Positions 23,601 through 33,885 of a stretch of 64,000 nucleotides of DNA are shown here, piece by piece. Under the pieces are notes generated by a model. That model saw only the letters and a list, made by a program, of their open reading frames with translations. It was not told where the DNA came from and did not search any database. This DNA comes from Brachionus manjavacas (taxonomy: Eukaryota > Rotifera > Eurotatoria > Ploima > Brachionidae). Position 1 is the stretch's first letter. Every line of letters begins with the position of its first letter. The position numbers were made by a program, and so were the translations under genes. Location: contig JAHQIY010000024.1 of NCBI GenBank assembly GCA_019054805.1, forward strand, positions 868,001-932,000. The letters run 5' to 3'.

Positions 23601-26600
23601 AAAATACCATGATCATTTTTATAAATAGTTATTCAAAAAATGTTTTTATTTTATGCTTAGCTTTAAGGTGTTAGTAAGAGTCATACCTTAATTGAAAATT
23701 TTTTGTTTTACTTTATTTTACTAAAATTTACAACAAAAAAAACGATACTTTTTTTCATCATATTTAATTAAAAATTAAAAAAAAACAAGTCACAAGTCCG
23801 CACTTAAAAATATTTAAAGTCTTGAATTTAAAGGGAAAAAATTAAAAAATTTTAGAGACTTGGTTCTTTTAAAAAATCTGACCAAAACTAACACATAATT
23901 GGTATTTATATTTATCATGTGTATTTATACCAGACTTGGGCAAAAGTCAAAAAATAAAGTTATTTTAAAGTCTTTTAAAAGCCAAGTCAGTGACTTGACT
24001 TAAAATATTTTTTTCAAAAAAAGTCATTTGACTTGACTTTAAATTTTTTTAATTTAAAAATCGTTTTTAAATATCAAAAAAAGAAAAAATTAACACTAAG
24101 TGTTCAAAATCAACATTTAATTAAAAAAAAAAGCTACATCTTTCGAAAAAAAAAATTATTTTTCTCTCTTAATTTGTCAATTTTTGACTTTTTTTTAAAA
24201 AAATTTAAATTTAAACTTGACTTGACTTTGACTTCATGACTTTTGCCCATTTGTACCTTGAAAAAATTCCAAGTCTGATTTATACTTTGAAAAAATTCGG
24301 GCATTAAGAAAAAAATTTCTTGTTGACCATTTCATTCATCAATAAGTATCATTTAGACAATAATCTTATTTTATAGCCAGCCTTGGAGAGGCGTCTCATT
24401 ATGCTGAAGCGTCATTGAGTTTTATGATCGAAAATTAATTGTTTATATTATCAATAGTTTCACTTTTCGAATCATTTTAAATAGCATAAAGTGTTTTGTA
24501 GGTTTTTTTTGCTGTTATTTACCAAAATTAAATCCTATATTTTTTTAGATATTTTATTCAAAGGTAAATTGAAAAATATACTGAAAAGCTGAAACTGAAA
24601 TATACTGAAAATTTAAAGAAATGTTATGTGTTTTTCAAAAATTCTTCATTAATTATAAAAAATTAAAGGTTTCTTATCTTTTTAGACCCTTTCATTAACA
24701 ATGATTCATAATTGAACAACGCTGAATAGCTTCTTTTGTATGTATCATTTTAAAATTGAGTTTTTTTTTTTCAAGATTTTTGAATTTTTCATCCGATTTT
24801 TAAGATATCTTAGAATGGGTTCAAAGCGATTTGAAAGCAAAAATCATTGAAAAAGTTGATTTTATCATTAAAATTTAAATTTTAGATCTATTAGAAAAAG
24901 TCAAATAGAATAACTCACAACTGAGTAAATAGCATTGAATCGCCGATGCTCTTAAGTATAAAAAATTTCGTAATATAACAAGTGTAATATTACGTAAAAT
25001 AAATTTAAAAAACATCATATCTTTTTGTCTTTTAAAATTTTTAGTAAAATAAATTCAAAACTTTAAACCGATTAAAGATCAATAAAAAAGGATATATTTG
25101 AGTTTTATATATGACAATAAATTTGACATGATTGCTTTGAAAAAAATTTTTTTTGGGTCTTTTGATCTCTAACTTTAATTTGCCAATAGAATTTTGAATA
25201 TTTTGTATTTTTTACTTTTTTTTTGCAAATTGAAGTTCATGATCAAATGTAAATTTCAAATCAAAATTTTTAGTTGTATGATTAAAATAAAAAGGTATTT
25301 TTTTATCAATTTTTTAATTACAATTTTTTAAATAAAGCAATTTTTTAAACTTTTTAAAATTCAAAAAATTGAATAAACTTTATTAAACATTATTTGTTTA
25401 ATCGAAAATTAGATGGAAAATTATATTAATTTTTATCTGAAGTAAATTGAATACTTAATCAATATTTTGAAATTTTTACAATAAAAAATTTAACTTTCTT
25501 TCGCTAAATTGTAATTAAATTGATAATTAAATATCATTTAGAGCGTTTATTTGAGCCATATTTTGGATACCTAGATGTCGATTTTAAATTTGTCTTTAAA
25601 GTTTTCAAATAGAGATTTTAGAAGAATCAATTAAAGGTCAATAAGAGAAACAAAGTTTTGTTTTTTTTTTAACTAAAATAATAAACATCTTATGTTTAAT
25701 TTTAAAAAATTAAAAAAATCTAATTTTATCATATTTATTAAGATTTTAATCAATTAAATTTTGATCATTTGATCATGATCATGAACTTCAAGTTGCCTTT
25801 TTTTAACCTTTGTTTTTTAGAACAAATTCTATTTAAATATGATATTTTTGTTGGTGCTCTCAATTTACTCTCAATTTACTCTCAATGATGACATGAAGAT
25901 TGTTCCAAGTCATTTAAAATTCACTCTAACACAAAAATTAACAAATAAATAACTTACGGTCATTGATTGAATAGCAAAGGTTGCATCGCCATTTGGAATT
26001 GTCCAAAAAATTCACAAAAGGATTAATGTAGCTTCGACAATTGCGGCACCTGACAATTATTGAGCTTTGCACAACTTTAAGACTTTCTAGATCTTTGAAC
26101 GGATGTATCAACAGGCCTAGAGGCAAGCGAGATTTATTCAGCAACTGTTGGGTTTCTGGTATGCTCGATAGAGTGCACCGGACTGTGTCTGGATGACAGT
26201 TGACTTGAGTGTAAAACTCATGCGGAAACAAAGGCCTTGGTATGTCATTATCTTCGTCTTCGTATGCATGTAGCAATTTTTTCTCTCTCAATAAATCGAT
26301 TGCGTTCGGCTGACTGCGCATTTGAATATTGTTCAGCTGCTGATATTGCAGTGGTTTTTGTTCATATTGTGGCACCAAATTTGGACCATTGGCCACTGCA
26401 TTTTGATTGTACTGCAGTTGACTCGCTGGCGTTTGCTGATAAACTGGACCCATTAGCAAGCCTTGTTGTGATTGTTGACTCAATGTTCCGTTAAACTGAG
26501 ATGGATAGTTTGACGAGGCCGCGCCTGCTTGTCCAAATCGCGAAAGGTCTCCGCTGGGTCCCAAAGGAGGAGCAGATGTTTGCGGCCCAGTTGGTGGAGC

Positions 26601-27780
26601 CATATGGGAATAAGGTTTTGGTGGCATACTAGCAGGAGGAGGTGGAGGGGGAGGACCAGATGGAGGTCGCAAAGGAGGAGCTGATAACTGAGATCCAGCT
26701 AGAGGTCCCAAAGGAGGAGCTGATGTTTGCGGCCCAGTTGGTGGAGCCATATGGGAATAAGGTTTTGGTGGCATACTAATAGGAGGAGGTGGAGGAGTAG
26801 GATCAGATGGAGGTACTAGAGAAGAAGGAGCATTGGTAAATGGAGTTGTTAGATTTTGTTCGGTTGCAAGACCATTCCTGTTCTGCTGTAGTCCGATTGA
26901 AGAAATTTGCTGCGGATAGCCATAAGAAGGAGCTTGAAGTTGAGGGGTTTGTTGATGAACAGTTGTTGACGGTGCTAGAGGAGGAGCAGTTCTAATGTGA
27001 GATGGTGGAGGAGCGGGCGGATGCTGGTTTAGTCGAGCAGCTTGATTAGAATTAGGCTGATGATAGGCATATGGTTGTGGCGGCGGCGGCATGTTTGTCA
27101 CAGCTTGATTGAATTGAGGACGGCTTGAAGAATTGTTGTTTGATTGTGTTGAAAGCAAATTTGTATGTGGGAAAGTGTTGTTTGTGGTTGTTTGGTGTGG
27201 CAGAAGTGTTGGCGCGTTCGGTTGTGCGCTCTTTTGAGTTGATAATTGGGGCAAGCTTGTGTTCAGATTTTGTGACGGTTGTGGTGGTGGTGGTAGATTT
27301 TGGAATAGGCTGGAAGTCGACGGCAACTGATTAGTTGAATTGTTAAGCGACAGATTTTGCATTGAGTTGTTGAGTGATTGGGACGTCGAGAGCTCGATGG
27401 ATTTTTTCGACTGAGCAATTAAATTTGAGCCGACAAGTGGCTGCGATTGTTGGTGCATTATTGACGGCGACGGAGACAGCGAACTGTTCGCCGTAGACAA
27501 GGAGCCATTTTGGGTTTTTGGCGCGCTGTTCAATAGAGAGCTGAGTGGTGGCGGTTTTGTTAGTGCTTTGCTAAGAGTGGCCGAATTGAGAGCCGTTTTG
27601 GACGGGCCAGCATTTTGCTCGGTCGGATTTAGCATATCAGTATCTAAACAAAAGCAAGTAAGAATGTGACAATTAGTTAAAAAGAATAGTTCGTGTAGGT
27701 CCACATCATCATTGGAAATTTTCAAATCAAGTGCACTTAAGACACAAATGAGTTGGATATGTTCAATTTGGAGACTCACA
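17120..27780 (-). CDS. SEC24: Sec24, COPII cargo-binding coat subunit (complete, seven exons)
   Basis: Reconstructed coding exons on the minus strand: 27635-25958, 22590-21254, 21192-21058, 17648-17448, 17390-17287 and 17255-17120, with a non-coding first exon ending at 27780. Joined they give 1,196 residues. In order: a Pro/Gln/Ser-rich N-terminus (1-480), a zinc finger with C-x2-C pairs (about 530-556), the Sec23/24 trunk starting LPEEFLFDPVTRSYGDP, a beta-sandwich, a helical domain and a gelsolin-like domain (LYLMDCGEAFYMWVGRS), ending in SYFEFLKHLSDQLNS. Sec24 pairs with Sec23 on ER membranes, selects cargo and helps build COPII vesicles. Trunk wording such as EFIAPPEYTLRPP is closest to vertebrate SEC24A/B. 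Donors are mostly GTAAGT/GTAAGA. Two introns of about 3.4 kb hold transposons; the others are 31, 57, 61 and 136 nt. Confidence 0.93.
17770..18505. mobile_element. Tc1/mariner-like MITE in Sec24 intron
   Basis: The right end reads TCCGGAACACCACTG followed by TA. The left end, after TA, reads CTTTGGTGTTCCGGA, its mutated complement. Inner sequence is also inverted: AAAATGTCCAAAAAATTGAA (about 17868) pairs with TTCAATTTTTGGACATTTTT (about 18388). The TA target, CAGTG-type terminus and absence of coding indicate a non-autonomous Tc1/mariner-type foldback. Confidence 0.65.
18715..18870 (+). pseudogene. LINE endonuclease fragment
   Basis: The plus strand reads NQTRRIACNGENENGIVLES, then IINELNFTVINYECPTW. 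This resembles the LINE endonuclease segment in which the N-x-x-G-x-x-L strand precedes vlN..PT. It is isolated inside the long Sec24 intron, with no adjoining RT in the same orientation. Confidence 0.5.
19146..19345 (-). mobile_element. LINE 3' end, family D
   Basis: Read on the minus strand: FMNRVSKTWNQLPRMIVES, then RSLNVFKARLDKWL, the C-terminal motif of many LINE RT proteins. A short 3' UTR ends in GGCAGAAGCTGCC (complement 19173-19185), a 5-bp-stem hairpin, followed by an ATT/ACT simple repeat at 19146-19170. The 5' part is missing. Its sequence differs from the family A and B copies. Confidence 0.7.
19880..20405 (-). pseudogene. LINE RT C-terminal fragment in Sec24 intron
   Basis: The minus strand reads NKMSRVSPSLKNFIYKTF, then SQFTYGLENLTLNTKTL and LVRQMFNLKSN, with scattered stops. 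A thumb-proximal segment with YGLENL followed by a basic, Leu-rich helix is typical of LINE RT C-terminal regions. No catalytic motif is present in this piece. Confidence 0.5.
20697..20900. mobile_element. hAT-like MITE, 204 bp
   Basis: The left end is CAGAGTTGTTTAAAAGTCAC; the right end is its near-complement, GTACTTTTAAACAACTCTT. Flanking octamers TTTGTGAG (20689-20696) and TTTGAGAG (20901-20908) match at seven of eight positions. The CAG start and 8-bp duplication fit hAT. The same terminus occurs at 45315. Confidence 0.6.
21058..21192 (-). CDS. SEC24: Sec24 helical-domain exon
   Basis: A 45-codon exon between TAATTAG acceptor and GTAAGA donor, in phase 0 on both sides. It encodes VKLDDRVYAMNLCKTLPLKY and then LTIYPNLYAIHNLDEK, matching the conserved Sec24 block that carries the LDDRV and YPxLY motifs. 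The Met at the exon start is internal and not a translation start. Confidence 0.88.
21254..22590 (-). CDS. SEC24: Sec24 trunk/beta-sandwich exon
   Basis: The acceptor is TTTTATTTTAG at 22591 and the donor GTAAAC at 21253. The exon completes the split codon and encodes the vWA-like trunk (MYLYLLDVSHNA, GDSRAQIGFVTYS, STGGRMTIMQTCLP, FALDCAGVQIAVDLF), the beta-sandwich (RCTRGLAIHTFHGNFF, LLALPNVNPDAGFG) and part of the helical domain. All are strongly conserved Sec24 blocks. The open frame past the donor is intronic poly-T translation. Confidence 0.92.
22820..23225. repeat. Direct repeat of about 48 bp in Sec24 intron
   Basis: GAATTTCGAAAAACCAAACA with its upstream context GTAAGTTTTATGGAATGAA occurs at about 22831-22882 and again, slightly diverged, at about 23171-23221. 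The spacing is about 340 bp and no gene lies between. Confidence 0.6.
23931..24277. mobile_element. hAT MITE with perfect 8-bp target duplication
   Basis: The left end is CAGACTTGGGCAAAAGTC and the right end CCAAGTCTG, its complement over nine bases. The octamer ATTTATAC flanks both sides exactly (23923-23930 and 24278-24285). Inside are many GACTT/AAGTC motifs in both orientations, giving a hairpin-rich body without coding. The 8-bp duplication and CAG terminus identify a non-autonomous hAT element. Confidence 0.85.
25958..27635 (-). CDS. SEC24: Sec24 first coding exon: Pro-rich N-terminus and zinc finger
   Basis: Start codon is ATG at 27635, eight nt after a TTTTGTTTAG acceptor; the ORF stays open upstream, but only as intron without an ATG. 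It encodes 559 residues rich in Pro, Gln, Ser and Asn, ending in the Sec23/24 zinc finger (CRNCRSYINPF, WRCNLCYSIND). The exon ends within the codon after ND, at a GTAAGT donor. It contains a 147-bp (49-codon) near-identical tandem duplication, so SMPPKPYSHMAPPTGPQ occurs twice (DNA at about 26576-26632 and 26723-26779). The N-terminus of Sec24 is normally disordered and variable between species. Confidence 0.9.
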
Positions 27781-27985
27781 ATATGCTAGGTTTTAAATGA
27801 AGAGTTTACAGAAGAAAATTCGCGATTGCAAGTTTTTGAGTGCGTGTATTGGTTTTTGTTGTTGATGTTGTTGTTGCAAATGAATTTTGCAATTTGAATT
27901 TAGACAAAGTGTTTCTCAGTTGTCTGATTTTTTTGTTGTGTTGCATTTTTTCAACTGAACTACTTTAGTTTTGAGCCATCTTTGG
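27636..27985 (-). other. Sec24 5' UTR exon, leader intron and promoter-proximal region
   Basis: A GTGAGT donor at 27779 and TTTTGTTTAG acceptor at 27644 define a 136-nt leader intron. The exon upstream has a repetitive ACAACA-rich leader and one short upstream ORF starting MQHNKKIRQL that stops before the donor. No TATA box was identified. Confidence 0.5.
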
Positions 27986-29700
27986 ATGTAAAGAAAATAA
28001 TTTTCAAAGATTGACTAGAAAAAATTTAAGAAAAATTTTACCCGATTTTTTAAATTCCAACTTATGAACACTTGTAAATATAAATGGGCAGATGTGAAAA
28101 GAACAAAAATTTTTAATTTCAAGATATTTTCTTAGAGATTTTGACGACTTTTTTTTTAGTTAATATTTATTTATTTTTTAATTATTTATTCAATGAAATT
28201 AAGACAAAAGAAGAGCAGTAACTGATAATTTCAAGTATTTTTACTTTTTTGCAATTTTAATAATTATTCAAATTCAAATATTTGTCTTTAATCTCTTTAA
28301 AACTGTTTATCTTATTTATTCTTTTTTAATATTTTTTAACATCACCTTAAAGGCGTTCACTGAAATAAATAATAATAATAATATTCATATTATTTCTTTT
28401 TTCTTTTTTCCATTTGTTTTTAGATTATGCGATTTCGTCAATCCAAGAACCGAATTGTCCTAGAAGACAACAAATCGAGTTAGGATTTGAATAGATTCGA
28501 TCAACGTTGAATGCATATCTTTGGTGCTTATTTAGCCATTTTTTTTCCAAATTTATTTTCTGTTAGTAGGATTTCGTTAATTTTACAACTATCTTTTTTG
28601 TAGGTTTCAATTTCAATATTTTTAGGGCATTTTCGTATCAATATAACGTAATCCGGTTGCCGTGATTTTCGACATAATTAACTCGACAAATATAATTTAG
28701 CTAGTATCGGATAACTTTTATAATTTCGTCAACTTTATTAAAATTCGATTTAAATGTTTCGTAATAATTGAAAAAAATGTGATTTTAATGAATTAATTTA
28801 TTGAAGTTTAAATATAAATAAACGAAATATAAAAAAATAGATTTTACATTTATTTACATTCGATTTAGAGTGACAGATTTTTCAGATAATCTACAATTTT
28901 GACAGAATCAAATTCAGAAATGGCTGGATTTAGCTACAAACTTTGTAGCTTAAGACTATCAAATAAATTTAATAAATGAGAGTGTGGTTTTATTGTAGAT
29001 TGTAATCCATTTATCGTCCGACGGTAACCCTTCGGACTGAAAATGAAGCAAATAGACTTTTTCAAGTGAAAAAAGCAACCTCAAACTTGAAAGTCTGGGA
29101 ATACTTCTTCTATGCCATTTATAATGACTACCTCAAAAATAAATTCAGAAAAAATTTAAAAAGTTTTCTGTAATTCATTTTTTAAAAGAGTGTGAAACGG
29201 GAAACTTTTCCTATTTTTGATAACAACTGTTTTAATATAGCTGTCGCTGAATAAAAGTGCCATCACATAGTAAATATTTCAGTTAATTCGAAATTATGAT
29301 CCATAGGAATTTTATAGTCGCCATATGGGTTAACTCTGAAATTCTTTCATGAATGCCTTGCCGCATTGACGTGGGCAACTTAGTCGCGACGTTTTTTTGG
29401 CATTCAATAATTATTTTTCTTGGTTTTGTGTCAGGATTTTATTCCATTTATTTATTTCTTTATATTTATTTCTAGATTATCTTGTTAAATACCGACTCTA
29501 ATTTTCAATTGTTGCTAACAACTTTTTAATTTTGCAATAATGAAAATTAGTCGTAAACATACAAATGTAGAGTTTTTGAGAGAAATTGTCAAAATTTACT
29601 TGTCTAAATTAATATTCCCAAAATTAATTTGTTGAAAAAAAGCATTTTCTCGTGACGTCATTTTCTCGTGACTTTAATCATTTTTATTTATTTTTTATAA
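27986..29700. other. Intergenic region upstream of Sec24
   Basis: No gene was recognised. It contains a LINE 3' end at 28274-28380. The rest is AT-rich sequence without long ORFs. Confidence 0.5.
28274..28380 (+). mobile_element. LINE 3' end, family C
   Basis: About 90 bp ending in CACCTTAAAGGCGTTCACTG plus AAATAAATAATAATAAT is closely matched at 45884-46015, where the hairpin CGCC-TTAAA-GGCG is perfect. The two copies share AAATATTTGTCTTTAATCTC upstream. These are 5'-truncated LINE insertions with AT microsatellite tails. Confidence 0.6.
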
Positions 29701-29720
29701 ATAAATTAAATAAATAGCTG

Positions 29721-31445
29721 AAGATGCCTTACTTAAATTTTGCTCTCATTAACAAAAGCTCACCTACCTTTCATCTTGCCAATCGGGACTATTATGAAAT
29801 TCTTGACCTATATATATCCTCACCAAATTTACTTGATAAAATTTATGACTTTAAAATACTATACGATTGGAACATGACAAGTGATCACTAACTAGTACAA
29901 ATAAAACTAAACTCAAACTACTTTTTTATAAAACAAGCAAACCTTGAGATATTTAGTTATGACTACAACAGAGCTGGCTGGGTTAAATTTAAGAGTCTCC
30001 ATTGCAACAGCCAACATGAAGATTACTCTGATCTCCAGTTTAATAACATTGACATAGTAAACTTACCAATGAATTAAATAATGCTGCAAGTGGGTCTATC
30101 CCAGTTAAATCTTGTAAATTATTTTGGCAAACATTACCCAGAGACATTATTGATACAATTAGACAAAGAAGGAAAGCAAAAAGATTAAAATCAAAATATG
30201 CGGAATTTAGGCCTTTATACAACAAATTAACAAGTGAATTGAGACAAAAATTAAGAGAGTTTAGAATCAAAAATTGGTCTCTGTTTTGAAATTTCTAAGG
30301 CATTTGATAATGTTTGGCATGAAGCTCTCTTCTATAAACTAATTAAAGCTCAAATACCTGACTATCTTATCCTCTGGATACGATCATTCTTGTATCACAG
30401 ATCTTTCAAGGTCAATTTAATGATTCCCATCAAATTCATTTCCAATTAGGCCAGGCGTTCCACAAGGCTCAGTAATAAGGCCCTTACTTTTAGCATATTT
30501 ATTAATGATATTCCCAAAGCTGATCTTTCGAACAAAAAACACTCACTCCTGTTTGCTGATGATCTGATTACTTTCTTCATATTTAAAAAGACAGAGTGAA
30601 TTGACAGAGAAATAAATTACTGCTTAAAAGAAATGGAGCCATGGCTTTGCAAATGGAAGATGAAAATGTGCCCAAATAAATTTAGCTACACAATTTTCAC
30701 AAAAAATAAGAAATTTAATAATACCTTTAGACTTCAGTTATTCAACAAAACTATTCCTTATTCTAAAACTAATAAATTTCTTGGTCTGTACTTTGATGAA
30801 AGTCTTTGCTTTGATAAACAAATTAAAGAAGTAATTTGCAAGCTCAATCACAATACACTAGCTAGTTTTTACAAGGCACTATTTGGCTCAATTCTGGATT
30901 ATAATTTTCCATGTCTTAACTCATTCTCCGAATCAGGTTTACAAAATTTACAAGTTATTTAAAATATTGCTGTTAGATGCATTCTAAAACTTCCTCTCAG
31001 AACCTCCTCTGAATCATTACTCTATTAAGCAGAAAATAAATTGAATATTAGTGAATATTAGTAAAAGCAATCTTAAAAAATTACCTTGATTAAAAAATGC
31101 CCTTGATTAATCAGTTCCATTGACTAATAGACTTGTTTCGGAGTATCAAAGAGCCTTTGATTCTAGATTTATTACGAATCCCACTCCTTCTTGTAGCTGC
31201 TACCTAATTATAAAAAAACTTTCTGACTCTTAAGATATTTTTTGTTTTTTTTCTTTTTTTTTCTTTCAACTTCATCTTTTAAATTAACTAAATAGTTCTT
31301 TAATTATTATTTTTGTATCTCATCCTTTCATTGATAAATAAAAAATAATATACTTTAAATAAAATTTTTCAAACTGTTTTAATTATTTTATTTTATTTTT
31401 TTATCTGAAGGAACGTATGCTCGAACAGAAAACAAATAAATAAAA
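29721..31445 (+). mobile_element. LINE (family A), EN and RT remnants, internally deleted
   Basis: An endonuclease C-terminus (SSPTFHLANRDYYEILDLYI ... NMTSDH) at 29750-29900 is followed after a deletion by RT: EISKAFDNVWHEALFYKL (motif A), a broken motif B, HSLLFADDLITFF (motif C), WLCKWKMKMCPNKFS and FLGLYFDESLCFDKQ (30285-30960). The end carries a diverged GAAGGAACGTATGCTCG signature at 31407-31425 and an AAATA tail. Several stops and a missing block make it non-functional. Confidence 0.8.
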
Positions 31446-32019
31446 AAATAAATAAATAACCAAATAGTATTCCTTTTCAATCTCAGAAATTTTTAAAATC
31501 GAGTCTACCGAAGAACATTGCCAATTAAGGAACGTAGGAAAGTTCGAAGAATTTTTCTGAAAATAAGTTGTCTTTCTCTAAAAATGACATTCAATAAGTT
31601 AACATCTGAATTACGTATAAACTTAAAGGATTTTTGGAATCAAAACTGGGAAGAATTTATTAATAAAATGGGAAAAAACACATTATTGACCAAACACATT
31701 GAGTAGACCATTTTGGAGGAAAATAAATAAATTTAGATCCAAGAAATGTCTTAGGCAAGTCCCCATTTTAATTAAAAATGGAAAATTGTTCAATACAGAT
31801 AAAGATAAAGGAGAAATCTTCGGAAACATCATAAAGTCAATTTTTAGTCCTCATTCAGATTTTGATATATCTGAGAGTGATAGTGAAATAGCATATACAA
31901 TCTCAGATTTCCTAAATAAACAAGAACTAAAAAATCTGAATGAACTAACTACTGTTTCAGAAATTATATGCTCTTTAAAAAAGTTAAAAGAAGTGGCAGG
32001 ACCTTGTATAGATCGCATC

Positions 32020-33885
32020 CATACAATCCGACACGAAAATTCCACGTGTTTGTGTACGTGTACAGGTAAAGTACCATACACGTACACATACACAAACAGG
32101 TCTGATTTACACTATAAAAACGCATAAATAACACGTGTACGTGATTAAACACATGTAATTTTAAATTTTAAGACATTATTTTTTCTAAATTATCTTGGAA
32201 AAAAAATAAAAAACGAAAAAAAATTTTCTTTTTTCTAATTCATATTGTGCCAAAAATTCAAAAATGAATGTTTGATTTAATTTTTTTTTTATTTCAAATA
32301 AATAAAATTCAAAAACCATTGATGCAGCTGGAGCTAAATATTGCTCAGAAGACAAATTAGACCATAAGTCAGTAATTAAGCATATTGACTTAACCTCTTT
32401 TAGAATTATTTCTAATTTTGATTTTAAGATACAAAAGACCTTTGATAAAATATTTGTTTTATAAGTACCCAAGCAGGGTATCTCAAACTTCAGCATTTTT
32501 CTCAAAATAGTATTTTCAATTTCATTAAGGGCGGCTGACGATGTCAAAAAATACTTTGACAAATTTACTAAATTTTCGTTCAAAAACCACTTTTTTTGAC
32601 TATTTTTTGAATTTAACAAATAGGATCTTAGCCAATTTTTTGTGTTTTTGTGATTTTGTTCAAGATGCTTTTTTAGGTTTCCAGATACACCTAACTTATA
32701 AATTAAAAAATTTTTCAACATTGAATGCATTTAAAACAAATTGATTCCAATGGCTTTTTTTCGAACATTGTCTTGCACTCAAAAAAATGTAAAATAGGTG
32801 AGTAGCCAGTTTTCTTATCGTCTATCTTCAAAAATTTCTTCTCAAATTTACCATTTAAGCCTTCTTTGTAAAGTTTATTTATCAAAGCTTGATCTTAAAA
32901 ATTATAATAATAATAAATTAACAAATAAAATAAATGATGTTTGGAAAAATTAATTATAAAAATAAAGTAAAAAATAAATAAGAAAATGCTTTAGCTTTTA
33001 ATCAAATTGCCAAGTAAAAAAGCTTATCAAAAAAGCACTAATAAAATTGAAGAAGAACTTAATTATTTTTAAAATTTATTTTAAAGAAATTTTAATTAAA
33101 AACTAATTTGATAAAAAAATTACCTATTTGTGATATCTGAAATTTTCCTTTTTGAAAATTATTTGTTCAAGATTTGGATTTTCACTCAATTGACTTGACT
33201 TCCCAGAATTAGGTTGGCGTTCTACGTTCATTCATTAGTATTTGATCGAAATAAACGAGTGGATGAACATGGTTTTGTAGAATCAGAATTCAATTTTTTT
33301 TTTTGGTGGCATTTTATTAAAATATTTCAAAATTTTTAAAAATTTAAAAACATACAATTTTCAAAAATAAATTAAGTGATAAACTTTATCAATTTTATTT
33401 CAAAAAATGTCAATTCAGTTCACTGTAATTCAAGATAATTTTTTAGTATTGTTTTCAGACTAAATTTCTGAAAATAAAATTAAAAATACTATAAAAATCA
33501 AGTCAAAAATTTCTTATTTTTATATTTTGAATTTTATTTATTTGAAATAAAAAAAAAATTAAATTAAACTTATTAGAAGAAAGAAAATTAAACATTCATT
33601 TTTGAATTTTTGGCACAAAATGAATTAGAAAAAAGAAAATTTTTTTTCGTTTTTTATTTTTTTTCCAAGATAATTTAGAAAATGTAATGTCTTAAAATTT
33701 AAAATTACATGTGTTTTATCACGTACACGTGTTATTTATGCGTTTTTATAGTGTAAATCAGAACTGTTTGTGTATGTGTACGTGTAAATACAAATATAAT
33801 TAAACAAGGAAGTGTACGTGTACGTGTATGGTACTTTACCTGTACACGTACACAAACACGTGGAATTTTCGTGTGGGATTGCATG
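32020..33885 (-). mobile_element. hAT transposon, 1,866 bp, inserted in a LINE
   Basis: Termini are CATACAATCC and, on the complement of the right end, CATGCAATCC. The octamer ATCGCATC flanks both sides exactly (32012-32019, 33886-33893). The terminal inverted repeats are unusually long: 32020-32314 pairs with 33525-33885, with a 20-bp and smaller indels between the arms. Both ends contain alternating ACACGTGT/TACGTGTAC motifs. The minus strand carries a damaged hAT transposase N-terminal region. The C-terminal catalytic and dimerisation parts are missing, so the copy is non-autonomous. Confidence 0.9.
32185..33231 (-). pseudogene. hAT transposase N-terminal remnant with BED-like finger
   Basis: From an ATG at 33231 a first segment reads MNVERQPNSGKSSQLSENPN. 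After an apparent intron, exon 32893 onward gives KKTGYSPILHFFECK and ESICFKCIQC. A frameshift follows, then LGVSGNLKKHLEQNHKN (32730-32185). Together these form the C-x2-C ... H-x4-H of a BED finger, the DNA-binding module of hAT transposases. Downstream, RKMLKFEIPCLGTYKT and SICLITDLWSN match the start of the hAT RNase H-like fold (Asp in T-D-L-W). Translation ends at the left TIR, so the remaining catalytic residues and hATC domain are gone. Confidence 0.75.

Noticed and set aside
27636-27779. Upstream extension of the Sec24 frame to a GTG at 27779
   Set aside because: The segment is bounded by GTGAGT and TTTTGTTTAG splice sites, lacks an in-frame ATG and does not resemble Sec24.
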